Shown here one piece after another: positions 53,276-64,000 of a stretch of 64,000 nt of DNA (the first letter of the stretch is position 1; the number at the start of each line of letters is the position of its first letter). A program made the position numbers and the translations under genes. Source of the DNA: Phlegmacium glaucopus (taxonomy: Eukaryota > Basidiomycota > Agaricomycetes > Agaricales > Cortinariaceae); assembly GCA_015039465.1 (NCBI GenBank), contig MU130569.1:135922-199921 (forward strand), written 5' to 3'. Under the pieces are notes generated by a model. That model did not search any database, had not been told where the DNA came from, and saw nothing but the letters and a program-made list of their open reading frames with translations.

Positions 53276-54807
53276 ATGCCTCGCGCTGATTCTAAACAAC
53301 ATCTAGGAACTCAGTTTTATCACTCACAGTTCTCAAATTCTCCTTCTCAGTACCTACCAGACTCTCCCGCTGCCTCCTCTCCTCAACTGTCTCAGACCTC
53401 GCAATCTACACCTCAGCCTCCACCGACGTCAGCGCCCAAGAAGAAACATGTTTGTAGTACATGTGAACGCGCCTTTACGACTAGCGGACACCTTGCCCGT
53501 CATTCCAGAGTGCACACGGGAGAAAGAAACCATAAATGTCCTTTCCCTGGTTGCGAAACGCGGTGCTCGCGTCAGGATAATCTCCAACAACAGTGAGTAT
53601 TGGATATACCGGTTTTGCCCGTTATCGACGAGGAACTTCCCCGCCCCTGAGCGCTGACTGGAACTTTTCCAGTTATCGGATTCACTTGTCTCCTGGGTCA
53701 AGACGAAGTTCGGCGCGTTCTGCTGCCTCAAAGGCGATGAATGGCAAGAAAGGAAGTACTACTCCAGCCATTGAGCCTCCCTCGGCTCCGCCACCCCTGT
53801 CGTCGCCACCACCCCTGGAAACAGCCCGGATCTACAGTCATCATTCTACACCTCCAGACTCTCCTCCACCACTGGCACAAGCGACATTACCAGCCACTGC
53901 TTCCATCCCACTGACCAATTCCCGTTTGCAGCAATCCAGTCCTGGGCGATCGTCTTCTTCGTCTTCTCCAGATACTTCCTACCCACCAAGCGACCATCAC
54001 CTCGTGTCTTTGCAATCGCAAGGACTCTCCAACCCTCCAAATTATAATTACAGAAGTGGAACGACGACCTACCAAGAGCAATCACAAGGACCTGGATATA
54101 CTTATGTTCATACTACTCCCCTCACTCATGCTTCATCTGGGAGTTCAAACGGAAATTCTTTCTCATCGTATTCTAGTTCACATGACAATTTCACCGTTTC
54201 ACCAATTCACCCTCAGCAGACTCAAAATGATCATCGAGACAATTCTCCTGTGTCTATCTCTTCGCGTCATTCTATTTCACATATCTCACATCCACAATCG
54301 TCTTATCAATCATCAAGTGCGAGCCCTCCTTCACCAGCATCATCTCAATCTCTTTCATCACACAATTCAGGGCCACCTACACCTAACTATTCCGTTTTCC
54401 ACGACGACGCCCATTCCTACCACCATCATCAACATTCCCAGCATCATGGAAATGGAATGATGAATAATGATCACCACCACCAGCAGCAGCAGCAGCACCA
54501 ACAGCAGCAGCAGCAACATCATCATCCTCAATCCCACCTCCTGCCGCACCATAATGGCAATCACTACCACTCCAATGGCCATAGCAATGGGCGTTTCAAT
54601 TCACCGCCTCCGACGCTAGCACCTATTCAAGGTGAACGTCTCATCCGTCGAGACGATTCACGCCATTCCCAGAATCATAACACCTCTCCATATATCCATT
54701 CCCAGCCTGTAGGTGATTACCCCTATCATCAAGGGATGGGACTAGGGCATGGGGCGTGGAAGGCGGAGAGTGGTATGAGAAAGGGATTGGGAGCTGCATT
54801 GGTTTGA
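53276..54807 (+). CDS. Nrg1-like C2H2 zinc-finger transcription factor
   Basis: DNA-binding regulator with two adjacent C2H2 fingers and a long disordered tail. Exon 1 (53276-53592) starts MPRADSKQHLG and encodes finger 1 (C-x2-C...FTTSGHLARHSRVH) and most of finger 2 (CPFPGC...SRQDNLQQ). An 80-nt intron (53593-53672) separates exon 2, which completes finger 2 with HYRIH. The TTSGHLARH helix and the HTGE-R-N-H-x-C-P linker match the Nrg1/Nrg2 group, which represses glucose-regulated and filamentation genes in yeasts. The remaining ~360 residues are Ser/Pro/His/Gln-rich, with poly-Gln and poly-His runs (54480-54540). Stop TGA at 54805-54807. Which target genes it controls is unknown. Confidence 0.85.
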
Positions 54808-55373
54808 GGAGGGCTCTTCATTTGTTAATGTCTTTTCCTCTGCAAATTTCTGGGTTTATCCAACTGTTTTCTTCTTGTCATTCCATTTCTTGTGTTATAC
54901 GTAGATTTTTTCCTTTTCTCCCCATATAATCCATCGTTGCAACTAGTCCCTACTTCTATTATATCTATTCGCTTACTACCCTTCTGAGACATTGTGATTT
55001 TGTACCTCCCTTCCTTTCTCCCTTCCCTCACAAAAAGATGATTGGACGCCAACTCACTTAATTGGTGATTACATGCTCTATCTACTATTGTTTTGCCTCA
55101 CCAAGTAGCATTGTCATCTCTCTGGATATTTTCTGTATATTGTTTCTTGAAAATTGATTTTTTTTCGTGGATTTTATATGATTTTCGATCAAAGTGATAT
55201 CTTGTCTGAAAGCGGCAACTAGCGAAGCAGCCTTTCTTTGATCAACCAACGTTATAAAGTCTAATAATTGCAGGGTTACACATCAATCAACTTGAAACCC
55301 TCAAGGACTCTGCCTGTTGCCTCAAAAAGTTCCTTGACGCGCGATTTTTAGTCGCCTTGTCAACCTCCCCTCC
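54808..55373. other. Intergenic, no gene seen
   Basis: Holds the 3' end of the zinc-finger gene and the promoter of the phosphatase gene. T-rich stretch at 55160-55170; no TATA box near the phosphatase start. Confidence 0.5.
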
Positions 55374-57631
55374 ATGTCTAGCGATTTGGATAGGTGAGTT
55401 GTTTTATTGATTTCTTTGGATAACTGGTCCTGGGTGACTTGGAAACTGGAGCGTCCTTCAGACAGATCGAACAACTCACTCGCTGCCAACCTATATCAGA
55501 AGAACAAGTCAAAAGACTTTGCCTCAAGGCACGGGAAATCCTTATCGAAGAAGGGAATGTACAAGTCGTAGATTCGCCTGTGACTGTAAGTTGATTGATC
55601 CTTGAAACACTTGTTTTTGCTCATTAGCCCCATTCATATCTCTCTGTGGTAAAAACACTCATCCCGCCATCCCTTCGTCACCTGCTCCCACCATCACCAT
55701 TATCTTTTTATGCATTACACTGCTCTCAATATCATCCCATGGGCGTACCTGACGACTGATCCAAACGACCCCATCCGGCTACTGTCGTTATTTGCGGAAC
55801 TGTCTGATTGGGTTCTTGCTCTTTTCTCGAGTCATTAGATATGTGGAGACATACACGGGCAATTCTTTGATCTAATGGAGTTGTTTAAAGTGGGAGGGTT
55901 TTGTCCAGAGACGAATTATCTTTTCATGGGTAAGCCTTGCTGTTTTTCTTTGATTTCTATCTTGTGCCTATGCTATATGTACCTTGGAACATTTCTTATT
56001 TTTCCCTTCTGCTTAAATCCAGGCACTCACTCTCACACATAGGTGACTTCGTTGATCGAGGATTCTACAGTGTCGAAACATTTCTCCTCTTACTAGCTCT
56101 CAAAGTCCGTTATCCCGAACGAATAACTCTCATACGAGGGAACCACGAATCCAGACAAATAACACAGGTATACGGCTTTTACGATGAATGTCAGAGAAAG
56201 TATGGGAGTAGTCATGTTTGGAGATGGTGTTGTGAGGTGTTTGACTATCTGGCCTTGGGAGCCATAGTTGATGGTCGCGTGTTTTGTGTTCATGGGGGGT
56301 TGAGTCCAAATTTACAGAACATTGATCAGGTGAGTTCCCTTGCTCCTTCCTTCCTCATTTCTTCGTCATGTGCTCATCTATATCATTTATATCATTTGTA
56401 TCAATCTGTCCTATGTCTGTCTCTACCGAACGCCCCACTGACCTACCGCCAATCTTTTATTATTAGATTCGTGCAATAGACCGTAAACAAGAAGTCCCAC
56501 ACGACGGACCTATGTGCGACCTCCTGTGGTCTGACCCTGATGGTAAATCACATCACTCTCTCCCACTCAACGAGGCCTTTTTTTTACCCATTTTCACCAC
56601 CTCGTTTTTTCTGTCTAACTTTATTTATTACGCTATAATAGATATTCTAGGTTGGGGACTATCACCTCGAGGAGCCGGCTTTCTTTTTGGTGCCGATATA
56701 ACGAAGAACTTTGCTCATAACAATGCTATTGATTTAATAGCGAGGGCTCATCAACTTGCCATGGAGGGTTATAAACTCATGTTTGATCAAACGATCGTTA
56801 CGGTCTGGAGTGCTCCGAATTATTGTTATAGGTAAGTAACTTTCTCCTTTTCTTTTTTTGAAGGTTCCTCGTTTTGGGGGAAGCTTTTTTCAAATGTCGT
56901 TTGTTCGCATCTCTCCGTTTCCTTTTTACGGATGCCCACACTCCATCTTCGTGGCTTTCTTTTCCGTTTCTTTTTTTACGTCTCGCTTGTCTGTCTGGAC
57001 TTCTTCGCCTTGCTCTTACCGTTGGACGGATCTAATGTCATAACGCCTCCCCGCTTGATGCCTTGGGGTTATCTGTATGTCCTTGAAGAGAAATTGGTTC
57101 CGTCACGGCAATGTCGAATTCCGTTCATGACCGCAGATGGCGGGGGAACCACCCCTTCACGAACAACTTTTATATATCTATCTGCGGTCAGATACACCAT
57201 GCACATCACACACAACGCAACGTATAAATGCTTGATTGCTCAGCTCCGCTTACTTCGTCATTTTGGATTTCTAGGTGTGGAAATGTTGCTTCGATTCTGG
57301 AGTTGGACGAACACCTCGGTCAAGAATATAAAGTTTTTCACCATGCAGCTGTGGTACGTCGAATTTTGTTTGATCACAGATTTGATATTTCATTCTCTTC
57401 CGACAACCTATCAATTATCCTCATTCTTTCCCTCGGCTCTTTCCCGTTTGTGAACCATAATTTCCATCTTTGTTCAAATTACCATCCTCTCTCCCTCTTC
57501 TTTACCTTTTTTCTTCGTCGATCGACAATGAAATAACAAAAATTCTCATCACAAAATCCAATCCATCTTTTTCGTTTCAGGATGTACGATCAATTCCCGC
57601 AAAACGTCCTCCTGCCGACTACTTCCTGTAG
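55374..57631 (+). CDS. Serine/threonine protein phosphatase 4 catalytic subunit
   Basis: PP2A-group metallophosphatase (Ppp4c/Pph3 type), which acts in DNA-damage recovery and other signalling. Start at 55374 (M-S-S-D-L-D, then intron). Active-site motifs across exons are GDIHGQ (about 55850), GDFVDRG (about 56043), RGNHESR (about 56140), and later HGGLSP, an RAHQL segment and APNYCYRCGN. The C-terminus is PPADYFL, carrying the methylatable terminal Leu of this group. [18 protein letters not shown] sits between two introns. At least seven introns occur; one of 443 nt (56832-57274) lies between CYR and CGN and is longer than the others. A ~250-nt intron (55586-55838) lies before the ICGDIHG exon. 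Length close to 310 residues, normal for the family. Confidence 0.93.
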
Positions 57632-59318
57632 AAACCGAAGGGCCCGGTGGACCGCCCTTCTTTGGTGTATCGTATCTGTGCTAGTTTTTTGAATCTTCTC
57701 TTGTTTCATGATATGTTACAGCAGCAGATAGCCTTTGCTTTTTTTATGTATCTAATGTATAGTGTCGTTTCGTTACGTTAGATTCCTGAGACAGATTTCC
57801 AAGTTGCGTTTTCATCTCCGTTGAAAGACAATTATTAAATATCAAATATCATGTCGCCGGTCTGAGAACGACTGTCGTTCAATGTCGACGCCGCTTCTCC
57901 CATGTATGTAATGCTAATAGATAACTTATCGGCTCTGGGGAAAATTGCATACGGCTCCTTGACGAACGGACGTCAGAAAGCTATTGGGCGGGCAACCGTC
58001 ATTCCCAATTTAAAATCAATAATACATAGTAAGTCAAAACCTTACGTCTGCATGTCAACGTTCTTTCTCTTATTCACTTTCTTTCCCTTTTACTTTTCTC
58101 CCTTTCCTCAAATATTAACAAGGACGAAAATAGAGTTATGATCTTCAAAAAAAAAAAGGAAGCTTTTCTCTGAACAACAAAAACAAAAAAAGAAGAAAGG
58201 AACGACACAAATAATAGTAACTCCCACATCTTTTGTTTGAAAAGGCCCCGTCACCTCGGACCCGGCCGCCAAATAAATTACCGTCGGGCTTGCTCGGGGT
58301 ACTTGTTTTAGCCTTCTCTCAATTTTCTTAACTAAAAAAACTAACTAGAAAAGATCTTCTTCTCGTGATTGCGGGAATCAGACTTGAATCGGTTTAGCTG
58401 AAGCTTGACGCCGCACAACTCATTTCAAATTTTTTCTAACACTTCCAAAGATTTTAGAAAGTATGTAGTACATACGTAGTACTAGTAGTATGTAATTTTT
58501 GACCTTTAGTAAGTTTCATCATTGAATTATTGAACGTTATTGAACCTTTCGTTACTGGGCCTTGATTGACTGATTGACTTGACTGGCTTTGATTGTCGGC
58601 TTTTTGAGTTGATTGTACATACTATGTGTACTAAGTCCTGGTCTTACTATTAGTTAACGTAAGTTACTACTCTGTCTGACATCGATCTCAGAGAAAGACA
58701 CTCAGTGAGACGGACTAGACATGCAGACAAAGCGACATTGTACGTTGACAACGGTTGAAACGTTGGCATGGACAGGCGCCGCTTAGGAAGTTATGTGGGA
58801 AAACCTGCGCCAGAGTAGTCCCGCTATTTGGATATGCCTGTGGAGCGGCCGCTATGTAGCCCTTCTGGGGGTACGATATATGACAGTTATAGGCTATGTA
58901 TAAGAGCAGTGCTCGGGTGGATCATTGCCATATGTGTATTCTTTTGGTTGCAGAGCATTTTTGCTTTGCATATTTCCTTCGATACATGATGTAAGGTCTG
59001 TGAAGGATTTCGGAGCCGTCGTCCTTGGAGAGAGTTCGGGACTGTTCAATGATTTTTGCATTCGGTGCAGGCTGTGTGTAGCTAGATGTGACCTCGGATC
59101 CATTAATAAGCGATTGACGGGCGTTGGAGGCGGGCGGGACGATGATTATTGGATTCTTCTGTAACAAAAAATACTGTAAAGGGTATGGAGGCGCGTAAAC
59201 CTGCTGCCGATGGTTCTTTAGTACACCTCGATGAATGGAACAGTGGAGGAAACTGGAAAGCAGGCCATGCAACGAGATCACGTGCTCTTAATGTGATGAC
59301 TAACTTAAAACTTGTTTA
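57632..59318. other. No recognised gene
   Basis: After the phosphatase the sequence is AT-rich with a pyrimidine-rich stretch (58060-58110) and an A-rich run (58145-58200). I see no gene; the open frames 57902-58141, 58894-59103 and 58922-59281 lack domains. Confidence 0.45.
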
Positions 59319-59619
59319 CTGTACCATTTCAATTAGTTCGTCCGGGGGTGGGACATGTTGGACGAATTTCTATCTCCATCCAAGGGCATAGTGACCTGTG
59401 ACATATTCCAAATTTCGGCCAAGGTAAAAATTTGTCCAGATACTATCAGGCTCCATCTCCTCGTAAAATACTCAATTTGAATTTTGAATTTTCGAGATTT
59501 TTTTGAGAATGGTTTTCGACCATTGGCCACTCCCAATGTGACCAGGGACAAACACTCAATTTCGTCCACAACCAAAAGCTCTGTGACACGTGACGGATGA
59601 ACTAATTGAAATGGTACAG
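59319..59619. mobile_element. TA-flanked inverted-repeat element, 301 bp
   Basis: CTGTACCATTTCAATTAGTTC at the left and GAACTAATTGAAATGGTACAG at the right, flanked by TA (59317-59318 and 59620-59621). Inner parts also pair imperfectly. The TA duplication points to Tc1/mariner or pogo-type mobilisation. No transposase frame. Confidence 0.8.
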
Positions 59620-59621
59620 TA

Positions 59622-60408
59622 CAGGACCCCCGTCTATTGTGCAAACGGTTAGATCCCAATCCGGACAAATTTTCTGAATTTTCGCAAAACAGCTGGATGC
59701 CAATCCGGACAGAAAGTGGTCAAAACCTGAAACTAGCCAGATCCTGGGCCCGGACAAGATCCCCCAGGGGTCTATATACCCTCAGGCCACAGCCTGGACA
59801 TAAAGTCTCATGGTGAAGTAGTCTAATTGTGTATAACACTTTGTGCAGCTTTCCACTAGTCAAAAGTTTGAATCTCCTATAGTGCACCATGTGCACAATA
59901 TATATTTGTTTTTATTCTATTGTTGCTCTGGTTTCTTTGCCTCATTGACACCAAACTATTTCCTGCACAGTCAGGGGCATCTTCCATTGAATTGTCATCA
60001 GTGAATGTCAACTGTTATCGAGCATTGTGGGACGACCAAAAGGAACTCACAGTGGCCCTAAAACTCTCAAAAAAACTTGAATGTGGCAGTGCAAGTGAAG
60101 ACTAGAGTATAGTTCAAGTTAAAACTTATTTATTATATATCTAAATGTCAATTCTTGTGTCCTCCTATGTGCTCTGTAAGGCTCCCTACACTGTTTGCAC
60201 TGGGCTGGAGCATTTTCCAGCCTCTGGACAGGCCAGATCCACCTATCTGGATGGATTTTCGCTGAAAATTACCCAAATCCAGCAGCCTGGACAAAATTCC
60301 AAAATTTGAGGTCAGGCCAGGTACAATCCGGACAAAAACTACCAAATGGTGTCCGGACAAAATCCCTATCTTCAGGATCTAGCTGTTTGTGCTATAGATG
60401 GGGGTCCT
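59622..60408. mobile_element. TA-flanked element with CCGGACA words
   Basis: Left CAGGACCCCCGTCTATTGTG and right ATAGATGGGGGTCCT form inverted ends, with TA at 59620-59621 and 60409-60410. Words CCGGACA/TGTCCGG and close variants recur at about 59680, 59716, 59753, 60294, 60329 and 60353. An open frame at 59920-60105 is too short and featureless to call a gene. It shares its left TA with the element 59319-59619, so the two may be nested or adjacent. Confidence 0.65.
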
Positions 60409-60410
60409 TA

Positions 60411-60947
60411 CAGTACTCGAGGCTAATCATGGCGAGAACCTAACAGCCGTCAAGCTGCGCCTCTCTTCTGTGAGCATTGCGTGTCTTACTTCTCTCTGTC
60501 GTCATGACGCGGTTGTCTCACCTCTTAGCTATAAAGCCCTGCCTGAGCTCGAGAGCAGTTTGTTTAACTTCTGTTCTTGTGCTCTTTGTCTTTCCCGTAA
60601 ATTCTGACTCCTGTTCTCATGCTCATAGTGTCGTTGTATCATTATCCATTATTTCTCTAACCCTCCCTCCTCACCCGTGGTAGCTTTCCTCCTGAGAAAG
60701 TCCCTTTTTTCCCACAGGGTTTTTGGGTGTTTTCCAGAGGTTTTGATGCACCCACTTCACTTACTGTTTCCTTTTTTTGCTTTCATTTTCCCTTATGTAT
60801 CACTTTGTATTACTATATTGTTTGTACCACTACGTAGCCGTTGCGTGCAATTCCATCAGTCTCATGTGAGCAAGTGATTAGAGCCATTTTATTTGCATTT
60901 TATAGATCCAGGATGCAGAATAAATATTGTGGGTGTGGCCTTCTATA
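60411..60947. other. No gene seen
   Basis: About 540 bp with pyrimidine-rich stretches. The open frames 60477-60683 and 60677-60877 are not supported by any domain. It ends at the duplication of the next hAT-like element. Confidence 0.45.
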
Positions 60948-61541
60948 TAGTGATGCTGAAGTTTGGTTCAGTTTGGTTCTCCAAGGATTATGGTGAACCG
61001 CAAACTGGACCTATGGTTCGGTTCAGCCAAAGGCCTGAACTTTGAACCAGACATCCAGTTCAGGTTTGAATGGGTTTGAGCCTATGAAATTTCCCACACA
61101 TTTTAGTGCCCAAAAACAGCTGAAATTAGGGTCCTAGGCTTTCTTGGGGGTTTGAAGGCAATTCTAATAACAATCCAACTCTTTTCAAAGGCATTTTACA
61201 TGGTCTGGGATCAGGTTGATGGTATGATTATTGGTGTGTCATCACTGTAACAGCCATAAATAGATAAGAATGGAGACCAAGAGTCCTCAGAGATTGTCAT
61301 ACATTTACCAACAACTCTACACATTAAATCTTGCAAATTTCAAACCTAAAATTTCGATAAAATTCATAAAATTTCAAGGCTTTTCACAAATCTAAGGCCA
61401 AGGTTCGGTTCAGGTTCAAACCTCCATGTTGCTGGCTGAACCTTGAACTGGACTTTAGGTTTGGTTCAGACAAGTCTCTGAACCTTGAACTGAACTTTGA
61501 GTTCAGTTCAGCAGGTTCAGGTTCGAACTGCAGCATCACTA
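60948..61541. mobile_element. hAT-like miniature element, GGTTCA/TTCAGG words
   Basis: Begins TAGTGATGCTGAAG and ends GCAGCATCACTA with a perfect 8-bp duplication CTTCTATA (60940-60947 and 61542-61549). GGTTCA, GGTTCGG and GAACC words fill about 130 bp at each end around an AT-rich centre. Related in word content to 3914-4536. Confidence 0.93.
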
Positions 61542-61595
61542 CTTCTATAGTATGTTAATATCTTTAATGTTGAAATATTTCATGCTAATCAATGT

Positions 61596-62848
61596 TAGGG
61601 CTGCGCACCATTACCATAAACTTACAGGTTTACAGGCAGGTTTGATGGGTAATTACTGTGATGGCTGTTGTCTGGGAAATTTTTATTGATGGTTGCTGGT
61701 GTTTGAAAACTCAGTATTGAGCCTTGTTCCCTTGGACTTGGAACCTCAGAATTCTCAGAATAGGTACTTAGAACATTTATCAGTATGGTTGAAAATACTT
61801 CCATGGATTACAATTTCTGGAAAATTTTAATATTTATCATTCCTATATAGAAAATGAGCCCTGTACAAAATTTTATGGCTATGGATTGGCTCTAGCCTGA
61901 TCAACAGAGAATTTAAATGAGGTGAGCAGAGTTTGAAATTGGCTGGTCTGAGAATGTGACTGGTGTGACAGATTTATTTTCAAACACCACCTTTTGCAAC
62001 TTGTGAGGCTGGCAAAGCTTTCCATGTATCTATTATCTAATCAAATTTTACCTAGATAGATAGAATAGAAACATATGTACCTTCAACACAAACCCAGAGG
62101 GTCAAATTGACTGGGAAGTATAAGTCTGAGATGATTTTTCAAAACATTCAAAAACTACCCAACAATCAAGGGGGTGTTGGGATTAAAAATCTGACCTAGT
62201 GTCAGATTTTTTATTTCAGCCAACTTGGGCAGACTAACCATACTACATAATCAGGCACACATCTATATAAGGAAATATGACATCATCACCTCGCCCAGAT
62301 GCCTCACAAGCATTGCAAATCCATTTTCAGGGCTGCTGCTCTAGTCCAATGCAGTGCAGGTGATACTGGTCAAAATTATGAGTCAGACCACAGTCATATA
62401 AGATAATAACAGAGCAATTACCCCATTGATCATTGGATTTTTGGGAATTTTGTGCAATACAACATTGTGATATGTATTCAATAGCTATGTAGGGTACTTT
62501 TCTCAAGTCCAATAGTCATAATAGGTCTGGGAATCATCTTTTGAGACCTCTCTACTTAGGGGCCTCCAGCAGGGACTAACTAACCAGGTAGTGGTCTGGG
62601 ATTTTGATCCTGACACCCCCTTGCCAACAATAATAGATTTTATGATGATTTGACTCAGACACATCATTTGAGGCAAATCCTGGCAAATTGGATGAACAGG
62701 AAAATAGCCATATACAGCTGTTTTTGACCTGTACCATACCGTTGAGGATTTGGGACAAGGAAAATATGGAACAGCCATCGAGACTTGGCAGCCATTAGGG
62801 CCCATAAAACAATGGCCATACCTGTAATACGGGCGGTGCACAGCCCTA
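61596..62848. mobile_element. Probable hAT-like element with TAGGGCTGTG ends
   Basis: TAGGGCTGCGCACC at the left and GGTGCACAGCCCTA at the right form good inverted ends of hAT type. The flanks are similar but not identical (ATCAATGT versus CTAATCAT; both sides have CTAATCA...TGT), so the duplication is imperfect or mutated. 1253 bp, no transposase frame recognised; the inner part is AT-rich. A palindromic stretch occurs near 62185-62215. Confidence 0.65.
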
Positions 62849-63378
62849 CTAATCATGTCATATCACATCATATTGCATCATCATTAGTACTGAATACCTA
62901 TCAAATAGCAGAAATCCCTTGTAGATATATAGCCATATTGTGTATGTGTATAAATACTAAACCGATTGAGGTGAATCCTCATTTGTTTATACCAATATAC
63001 TAGGTATTCACCTACACAGGGCCATTGACTAGCTTTCTAACTAATCTCCCTCTGTTGTATTCTATAAACTGACATGATGATGATCAGCGACATCCCAAAA
63101 TTTCAACATTTAATATCTCAGCATCTGTCTTCTGTAATTGTTTAATTTATTTTTTTGGAATTTGGGTGCTATAAATATACTGTGATTTGTTATATTTTTT
63201 TCAGATTTTTAAACCCAGCTGAAGATGTTCAGGGGTGGCCAGGGTTACTGTTTTCTGATGTGCATATTTGTGAGTACCAGCAAGATATCAACAGATGTAT
63301 TTCACTTTGTTCAAATTACCTTGCTGTAAAGCAAGGTCTCTCTGGGGTCTAAATTACACATTTGTTACTTAACAGTAT
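62849..63378 (-). pseudogene. Short Copia reverse transcriptase fragment
   Basis: At about 63271-63345, read on the minus strand, the sequence matches the AKYIC-YLAGT block of the Copia fragment at 840-900 (shared GTACCAGCAAG and CAACAGATGTATTT). The remainder of this interval has no recognised content. This is a third, very short, Copia remnant. Confidence 0.55.
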
Positions 63379-64000
63379 TGTTAGGGCAACTGCAATGCCT
63401 GTTAGGGGATACTGTTTGTATCCGCCTCTATGTATGCTTAGTATGTATTTACCTTCACTCTCTCTATGATCATATTCCATACTGCATCCCTCATCCTACT
63501 CCTTGTGTGCACCCCTTTATCGTTGTAGTAGTAGTCCCTTCACCAATGTCACATCTATATTTGGTATCTACCTTGCCCTACCTTATATTACACCCTAGCC
63601 GTATATAGTTAAATTAGCTCTCACACTTGTAGTATATAGGTGTAAGGTGGTTATCTTTGATAACCACCTTTGTATTTAACTTGATTCCCGGGTTTACACA
63701 TCCTCTAACAATGCCGACTTAGTCAAGCTAGCAGGGGATCCTAAAATTAATATATTATAAGTGTGACTATAACTAACTCACCTAGCAGGGGATCCTTAAA
63801 GGAAAAGATAGGTGTTAGGGCAACTGCGATGCCAACTTAGTCAAGCTAGCAGGGGATTCTAAATTAATATATTATAAACATGACTATATGACTAACTCAC
63901 CTAGCAGGGGATCCTAAAAGAAAAAGATAGGGATCCTGTTAGGGGACACCCAATTTCAAGCCTAACTCACATCTCCCGATTGGGCCCAAACCCAATCTCA
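63379..64000. mobile_element. Nest of three family-B LTR fragments
   Basis: A family-B LTR starts TGTTAGGGCAACTGC at 63379 and is interrupted by the family-A solo LTR 63400-63710. A second family-B start (TGTTAGGGCAACTGC) follows at 63813 after GATAGG. A third copy in reverse orientation (TGTTAGGGGACACCC, the complement of the family-B end) begins at 63937 and runs out of the window. Each start interrupts the previous copy after GATCC-rich motifs. Only one target duplication (family A) can be verified inside the window. Confidence 0.75.
63400..63710. mobile_element. Solo LTR, family A, 311 bp
   Basis: Begins TGTTAGGGGATAC and ends TCCTCTAACA with a perfect 5-bp duplication ATGCC (63395-63399 and 63711-63715). 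Same family as 42647-42975 and contains the same AAGGTGGTTATC...GATAACCACCTT hairpin. Confidence 0.92.

Noticed and set aside
54367..54582. Leu/Val-rich gene opposite the zinc-finger protein
   Set aside because: It is the antisense of the poly-His/Gln region.
56932..57453. A 173-residue open frame
   Set aside because: Most of it lies in an intron of the PP4 gene and it overlaps the [14 protein letters not shown] exon in another frame.

Overview
This window is nuclear DNA from a filamentous fungus, most likely a basidiomycete (Agaricomycetes-like). The protein-coding genes are cut by many short GT-AG introns. A DUF6699-type protein, common in mushrooms, is present, and the transposon mix (Copia, a zinc-knuckle LINE, Tc1, DDE-superfamily, hAT-like and CACTA-like elements) fits that group. 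The species cannot be fixed from the sequence alone.

Layout. (a) 1-6650 is a transposon nest: an internally inverted Copia fragment whose 3' LTR carries a Tc1/mariner element (TA duplication), then three hAT-like miniature elements with perfect 8-bp target duplications; two of these sit inside a decayed PHD-finger coding remnant. (b) 8900-26000 is the main gene island: an MFS sugar transporter (+), a DUF6699 protein (-), an ALDH3-type aldehyde dehydrogenase (+) converging on a SWIM zinc finger plus ATP-dependent DNA ligase protein (-), and a secreted sialidase-fold protein (+). A small repeat cluster with an inverted-repeat element lies at 12.0-13.4 kb. (c) 26160-46850 is a deep transposon graveyard. 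A second Copia element is riddled with insertions, and its 3' LTR is split at the TATA box by a ~7.9-kb LINE. Beyond it lie a decayed DDE transposase gene, four CACTA-like foldback elements, nested hAT-like elements and LTRs with intact 5-bp duplications. (d) 46850-53275 has no gene I can name. (e) 53276-57631 carries an Nrg1-like C2H2 zinc-finger gene and the catalytic subunit of protein phosphatase 4, both +. (f) 59300-64000 is again transposon-rich.

The host genes are ordinary single-gene units and I see no biosynthetic cluster. The most interesting signal is in the repeats. At least nine hAT-like elements share short TAGNG/CAGTG termini and 8-bp duplications. Most have terminal regions built from dense arrays of one short family-specific word (GGTTCA, CCGGTC, GGCC/AAAGCC or CCCTTACCC). 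Insertion order can be read directly from target duplications, including a three-level nest at 42235-43296. The old elements look CpG-poor with C-to-T type damage, whereas the LINE is CpG-rich and nearly intact, so it is probably the youngest large insertion.
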